Of a DNA stretch of 64,000 bases, positions 60,403 through 64,000 are shown in pieces. A model generated the notes under the pieces. The model was given only the letters and a program-made list of their open reading frames with translations. It ran no database searches and had not been told where the DNA came from. Position 1 is the first letter of the stretch. Each line of letters starts with the position of its first letter. Both the position numbers and the translations under genes were made by a program. Source of the DNA: CBDAPE01 sp965198325 (GTDB lineage: Bacteria; Pseudomonadota; Alphaproteobacteria; UBA828; JAPUJA01); assembly GCA_965198325.1 (NCBI GenBank), contig CBDAPE010000013.1, positions 124,001-188,000 of the forward strand. Reading direction: 5' to 3'.

Positions 60403-60691
60403 ATGAACAAGGGGCAAATGGCCGATCGTCTGGCTGCCCGGACCGGCCTGAACAAGGCCGCCGCGAGGGTCGCAATGGACAAGTGTGTTCGAGACGATCG
60501 GCGAGGCGCCGGCAAACGGCGAGGAGGTGCGGATCGCCGGCTTCGGGAGCTTCGGCACCAGGAGCCGGCCGGCCCGTACCGGCCGCAATCCAAGGACCGG
60601 CGAGCCCGTTTCGATATCGGCGTCGCAGTCTCCGTCCTTCAAGGCTGGCACGACGCTCAAGGATTCGCTGAATGCAGATCAGAAGACGTAG
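60403..60691 (+). pseudogene. HU-family DNA-binding protein, frameshifted
   Basis: The first frame MNKGQMADRLAARTGLNKAA, then ARVAMDK, continues in another frame as VFETIGEAPANGEEVRIAGF and GSFGTRSRPARTGRNPRTGE. Together they are a near-complete HU/IHF-type subunit of about 95 residues. The break is at about 60483 (AAGTGTGTTC). An indel error or real inactivation are both possible. Confidence 0.85.
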
Positions 60692-60853
60692 ACGGTGGAT
60701 GGCCGTGAATCAGGATCGGACACGCCACGTATAGACACGCGATGGAAATCAGCCGACTACGATTCGATGACGGACCTTCCAAGCCTCGCCGCCTGATTGG
60801 TTGGAAAACCCAGCGTGGCCCTCGGCTTGCGGGTTTGCTCGCTGGCGGCTTGG

Positions 60854-63523
60854 ATGTGCAATCGCAAAAGAGGTAAGAAGTTCGTGGATGCAGTTGGAAT
60901 AGAAGTTCGTCCCTACACAGAGACGTCCGCCCTAGCAGATATCCTCGAGTGGTCCAAGCAAAGGCCGGAGTGGCTGAGAGACGCACTGCGCCGTCTGATG
61001 GCCGGCAGCGAGTTGTCGGAACAGGATATCGACCAACTGGAGGCCATTTGTCTTGGGGATGAAGGCAAAGCGTCGCCGTTAGCCGACGATCATATCGCTC
61101 CGTTGCGCTTGGCCGGTGCACCGGTTGCGATCACAGCGCTGCGCGATCCCGTGGGCGTGAATGCGCTGGCGCGCGGTCAGGGTCTGACATTCGCTTCAAG
61201 CGGTGTGACGATCGTCTATGGCGACAACGGATCCGGGAAATCGGGCTTTGTGCGCGTTCTCAAGAGCGCGTGTCGCTCGCGCGACGAAAAGACCGGCATC
61301 TTGCGGGACGTGAACGCTGACGACGACATTGCGCAGGCGGCTCATATCGATTTCGAAGTGGCGGGCAGGGCCGAGACCTATGATTGGCGCCCGGAGCACG
61401 GCGATCACGCGGATCTGCCGGCGGTCAGCATTTTCGATGCGCGCAGCGCCAATACCCATGTCCAGAAGACGAACAACGTCGCCTACGTACCGTTCGCAAT
61501 GGCGCTGCTCGATCGGCTGGGTCGGGTCTGCGATGAATTGCAGAGCCGCGTGAATGCGAGGATCGAGGAACTTACCGCTCAAACGCCTGTGGCGATCAAG
61601 ACGCCGTCGTTGAAGGAGAATACCGCCGCAGGCGCGTTCCTGCATGGTCTGTCGGCGAAGTCCAGTCCGGCAGAAGTAGACCTGCTCGTGACGCTCAGCG
61701 ACGAGGAGAGGAGCCGGTTGTCGTCGCTGGATGCGGATCTTGCCCAGGATCCTGCGAAGGCTGCGGAAAAACTTAGGGCCCGCAGCGTGCGGCTGGACGC
61801 TCTACTCGGGGCGCTGAACCGGGTCGTCGGCGCCGCGGAAGCCGGCAAGTTCGCTGAGTTGCGCCGGCTTGAGACGGATGCGAAGTCCGCTTCGGAGGTT
61901 GCCCGGCTGGCGTCCGACAGCCTGTTCGCGGAAGCACCGCTCCCAGGGGTCGGGAGCGACGCTTGGCGGCGCTTGTGGGAGGCGGCGCGCAGCTATTCCG
62001 ACGAGGTCGTGTATCCCGATCGGACGTTCCCGGCACCGGTCGAGGACGAGCGTTGTCTGCTATGTCAGCAGCCCCTCGAGGATGATGCGCGGCGTCGCCT
62101 GAGCGGCTTCGAGACCTTTGTGAAGGGCGCGGCCCAGCAGGCGGCGGAGGACGCGGCCAGGGAACTCGGCGACTATCAGCGGGATCTGGTGGACGCAAGG
62201 ATGCCGATGGGCGACATCCGCGCGCTGGTCACCCTCCTGAAGATTGAACTGGACCGGCCGGGAATTGCGTCGGAGGTGCGGCGCTCGGCGCTGATCGCGG
62301 CATGGCGGCTGCGCGCACTGCTCGCCGGCGAGGGGGAACCGGCGGCGGAGGCGCCCATTCCAATGGAAGGTCTGGAAGCGCTCTGCGAGGATGTTGCCCA
62401 CAGGGCGAGGGCCCTGTCCGGCGACGCCGATAGCGCGGAACGTCAGGCCCTGGTCTCGGAACACAGGGAATTGAAGGACCGACTGGCTCTTTCCGCGATC
62501 GCCGAAGATGTCCGCGCCGAGATCGGACGGCAGGCGGAAATCGCTGCACTCAGGGAGGCCGAGAAGACTTGCGGGACGGGAACGAAACGGCTGATCACGA
62601 CGAAGAACAAGGACCTGTCCGAGAAGCTCGTCACCGACGCGCTTCGGGGGCGCTTCGCGCGTGAAGTGGAGAAACTCCGCATCGGTTCGATGCCGATCGA
62701 GCTTCGGAAAGTGCGCGACCGGGATGCGCAATCGTTCTTCAAGGTTGCCCTTGTCGACAAGCCGAGTGAGCCGATCGGCGAGATCCTGAGCGAAGGGGAA
62801 CATCGTTGCGTCGCGCTGGCCGCATTCCTGGCCGAGCTGGTCACGTCGAGAGACTATTCGGGTATCGTCTTCGATGACCCGGTGTCGTCACTCGATCACA
62901 GGTATCGGCGACGGGTGGCGAAGCGCCTCGTGGAGGAGGCCGCTCATAGACAGGTCATCGTGTTCACGCACGATTTGACCTTCCTGTTCGATCTTCAGAG
63001 GGAGGCCGGGGCGGCCGGAGAGGACGTTCACTACCAGAACGTCCATCGGGCCCAGTCGAAGCCCGGGCATGTCAGCGATGATCTGCCGATGGATGCGAAG
63101 GCGGCATGGCCGATGGCTCAGGCGCTTCGCTCCGAGCTCAAGAGTGTGTGGGGCGATTTCGGCAACTGGCCGGAAGCGCACCGCTCCGTATTCGCTGACG
63201 GGTTCATCGGAAAGCTGCGCAAGGCCTGGGAACAGAGCATCGCAGATCTGCTTCGACCGGTGATGTCGCGGTTCAACAGCCAGATCAAGGGGTCGTCACT
63301 GCACAAGCTCGCGATCATCAACGACGATGACGTGATCGCGGTGCGCTCGGCGCGGGCACGCCTGTCGGAAGACCTGCACGCGTCGCCCGAGACGATCAAT
63401 CCGGCGGAAACAACGCATGTGGAGCTCCTGGAGGAACTCGAGAAGCTCGAAGTCTGGCTCCAGGATGTGCAAGACCGGCAAAAGTCGGCACGGGAACCAG
63501 CCGTCTCCTATTCCGTTTCCTAG
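60854..63523 (+). CDS. Large AAA ATPase, PrrC/RloC-like (AAA_13 type) with zinc-hook-like CxxC
   Basis: About 889-aa SMC/Rad50-like ATPase. Walker A is VIYGDNGSGKSGF-like (IVYGDNGSGKSGFVRVL) near residues 120-135. The middle is coiled-coil rich, with CLLCQQPLEDD near residue 400 as in Rad50 zinc hooks. The signature is LSEGEHRCVALAAFLAEL and Walker B GIVFDDPVSSLDH, followed by VIVFTHDLTFLF. The 200-residue C-terminus (LRKAWEQSIADLLRPVMSRF and onward) resembles the nuclease-bearing end of RloC/PrrC-type proteins, but I cannot confirm catalytic residues. Alternative starts are TTG 60797 or GTG 60884 (with AGAGG upstream). It stands alone; a defence role is inferred. Confidence 0.82.
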   Translation: MCNRKRGKKFVDAVGIEVRPYTETSALADILEWSKQRPEWLRDALRRLMAGSELSEQDIDQLEAICLGDEGKASPLADDHIAPLRLAGAPVAITALRDPVGVNALARGQGLTFASSGVTIVYGDNGSGKSGFVRVLKSACRSRDEKTGILRDVNADDDIAQAAHIDFEVAGRAETYDWRPEHGDHADLPAVSIFDARSANTHVQKTNNVAYVPFAMALLDRLGRVCDELQSRVNARIEELTAQTPVAIKTPSLKENTAAGAFLHGLSAKSSPAEVDLLVTLSDEERSRLSSLDADLAQDPAKAAEKLRARSVRLDALLGALNRVVGAAEAGKFAELRRLETDAKSASEVARLASDSLFAEAPLPGVGSDAWRRLWEAARSYSDEVVYPDRTFPAPVEDERCLLCQQPLEDDARRRLSGFETFVKGAAQQAAEDAARELGDYQRDLVDARMPMGDIRALVTLLKIELDRPGIASEVRRSALIAAWRLRALLAGEGEPAAEAPIPMEGLEALCEDVAHRARALSGDADSAERQALVSEHRELKDRLALSAIAEDVRAEIGRQAEIAALREAEKTCGTGTKRLITTKNKDLSEKLVTDALRGRFAREVEKLRIGSMPIELRKVRDRDAQSFFKVALVDKPSEPIGEILSEGEHRCVALAAFLAELVTSRDYSGIVFDDPVSSLDHRYRRRVAKRLVEEAAHRQVIVFTHDLTFLFDLQREAGAAGEDVHYQNVHRAQSKPGHVSDDLPMDAKAAWPMAQALRSELKSVWGDFGNWPEAHRSVFADGFIGKLRKAWEQSIADLLRPVMSRFNSQIKGSSLHKLAIINDDDVIAVRSARARLSEDLHASPETINPAETTHVELLEELEKLEVWLQDVQDRQKSAREPAVSYSVS

Positions 63524-63616
63524 GGCAAGTGAGACCTGCGTGGCCGAGCCAGGCCGTTCGGGCGGGCATTGTCAGACTAACTGGATGGGACCAGTGGAAC
63601 CAACGATCGAGGGTTC

Positions 63617-63757
63617 TCAGACTGCAAGTTGGCGCCACTCGGCCAAGGCGGCCGAGCGATTGAGTTTGAAGCTCCCGCGGTTGTAAAGATGACGGTCCTG
63701 GTTGAAATGATTGTGGATCGAGGCGTGGGCGGCGGCGAATTTCTGCAGGGTGTCCCT
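63617..63757 (-). pseudogene. C-terminal fragment of an IS6-like transposase
   Basis: About 46 codons: TLQKFAAAHASIHNHFNQDR, HLYNRGSFKLNRSAALAEWR, ending QLAV. This is the tail of a DDE transposase of the type I know from IS6-like elements. The rest of the gene is absent. Confidence 0.7.
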
Positions 63758-64000
63758 CCTATAAATTCCGTCCGGCGCAGAAATCCGGGCCTTTCAGGGT
63801 GATTTGATAGCATTGGTGGCCTGCACACGATCCTGCTTCACGGCGTTCTCCTGGGCCTTTTGCAGCCACGCCATACGACAATTTGATATCATCGTGCCTC
63901 GTCATCAACTGGGCGTCCTTCGGTGCAACCAGGGAACCAGTCGCTGGGGCGTCCAAAATACTAGGGTTTCTTCCGTAGATAGAGTAAATGGGAGGGACAG
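63758..64000. other. No recognisable gene at the window end
   Basis: Low-coding-potential sequence with short minus-strand frames that I cannot assign. With the IS fragment at 63617-63757 it looks like element debris running out of the window. Confidence 0.5.

Overview
The window is GC-rich, gene-dense DNA from an alphaproteobacterium. The evidence is a complete lpxB (Gram-negative outer membrane), coq7 (ubiquinone), the two-domain dCTP deaminase, a MeaA-type ethylmalonyl-CoA mutase, a fused TAXI-type TRAP permease, a FnrL/FnrN-type regulator, and the DUF2924 plus large serine recombinase pair. A rhodospirillalean-like lineage is plausible, but the sequence alone does not fix the order. No rRNA or CRISPR array was seen. 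There is one tRNA, tRNA-Leu(CAA).

Region 1 (1-13 kb) looks like a module for taking up and oxidising quaternary amines. It holds a ProX/ProV/ProW betaine-type ABC importer whose ATPase gene is present twice, with a 1.1-kb core that appears identical. It also holds two tandem Rieske oxygenase alpha subunits followed by an SDR, a LuxR-type regulator, a frameshifted LLM-type flavin oxidoreductase and a divergent M19 dipeptidase homologue. Region 2 (13-15.7 kb) is a small oxygen-responsive set: a frameshifted Fnr-type regulator, an acetyltransferase-like gene and an Hsp20 gene. FNR boxes lie ahead of the last two. Region 3 (15.6-22.1 kb) is a TAXI-TRAP transporter interleaved with four paralogous SDRs.

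Region 4 (22-36.8 kb) is mostly housekeeping: lpxB, pcm, an RDD/VOC/aspartic protease operon, an HPt and response-regulator pair, tRNA-Leu, a PotD-like binding protein, dcd, a YqaA-like gene, dsbB, coq7, an HNH nuclease and gluQ. Region 5 (36.9-49.2 kb) is a catabolic accessory stretch. It has three tandem NTF2-like genes, a CaiB-type CoA-transferase, an MBL/DUF4336-like protein, a broken SDR with VOC and creatininase-family genes, two aldo/keto reductases, a PLP decarboxylase and ethylmalonyl-CoA mutase. Traces of a segmental duplication remain there.

Region 6 (49.4-64 kb) is a mobile, scarred zone. It contains a complete IS3-family element, DUF2924 plus serine recombinase, pieces of IS1380, IS21-like and IS6-like elements, and a 363-bp repeat in two direct copies plus a partial inverted one. 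Gene ends of a DUF2161 nuclease-like protein and a SNF2 helicase sit against the repeat. An intact overlapping operon (128-aa protein, RecD2-like helicase, YecA/SEC-C protein), a frameshifted HU gene and a large PrrC/RloC-like AAA ATPase follow. These last two blocks are the best candidates for an uncharacterised DNA-maintenance or defence function.

Five genes carry a single frame break (LLM oxidoreductase, fnr, response regulator, SDR, HU). Some of these may be assembly indels rather than true pseudogenes.
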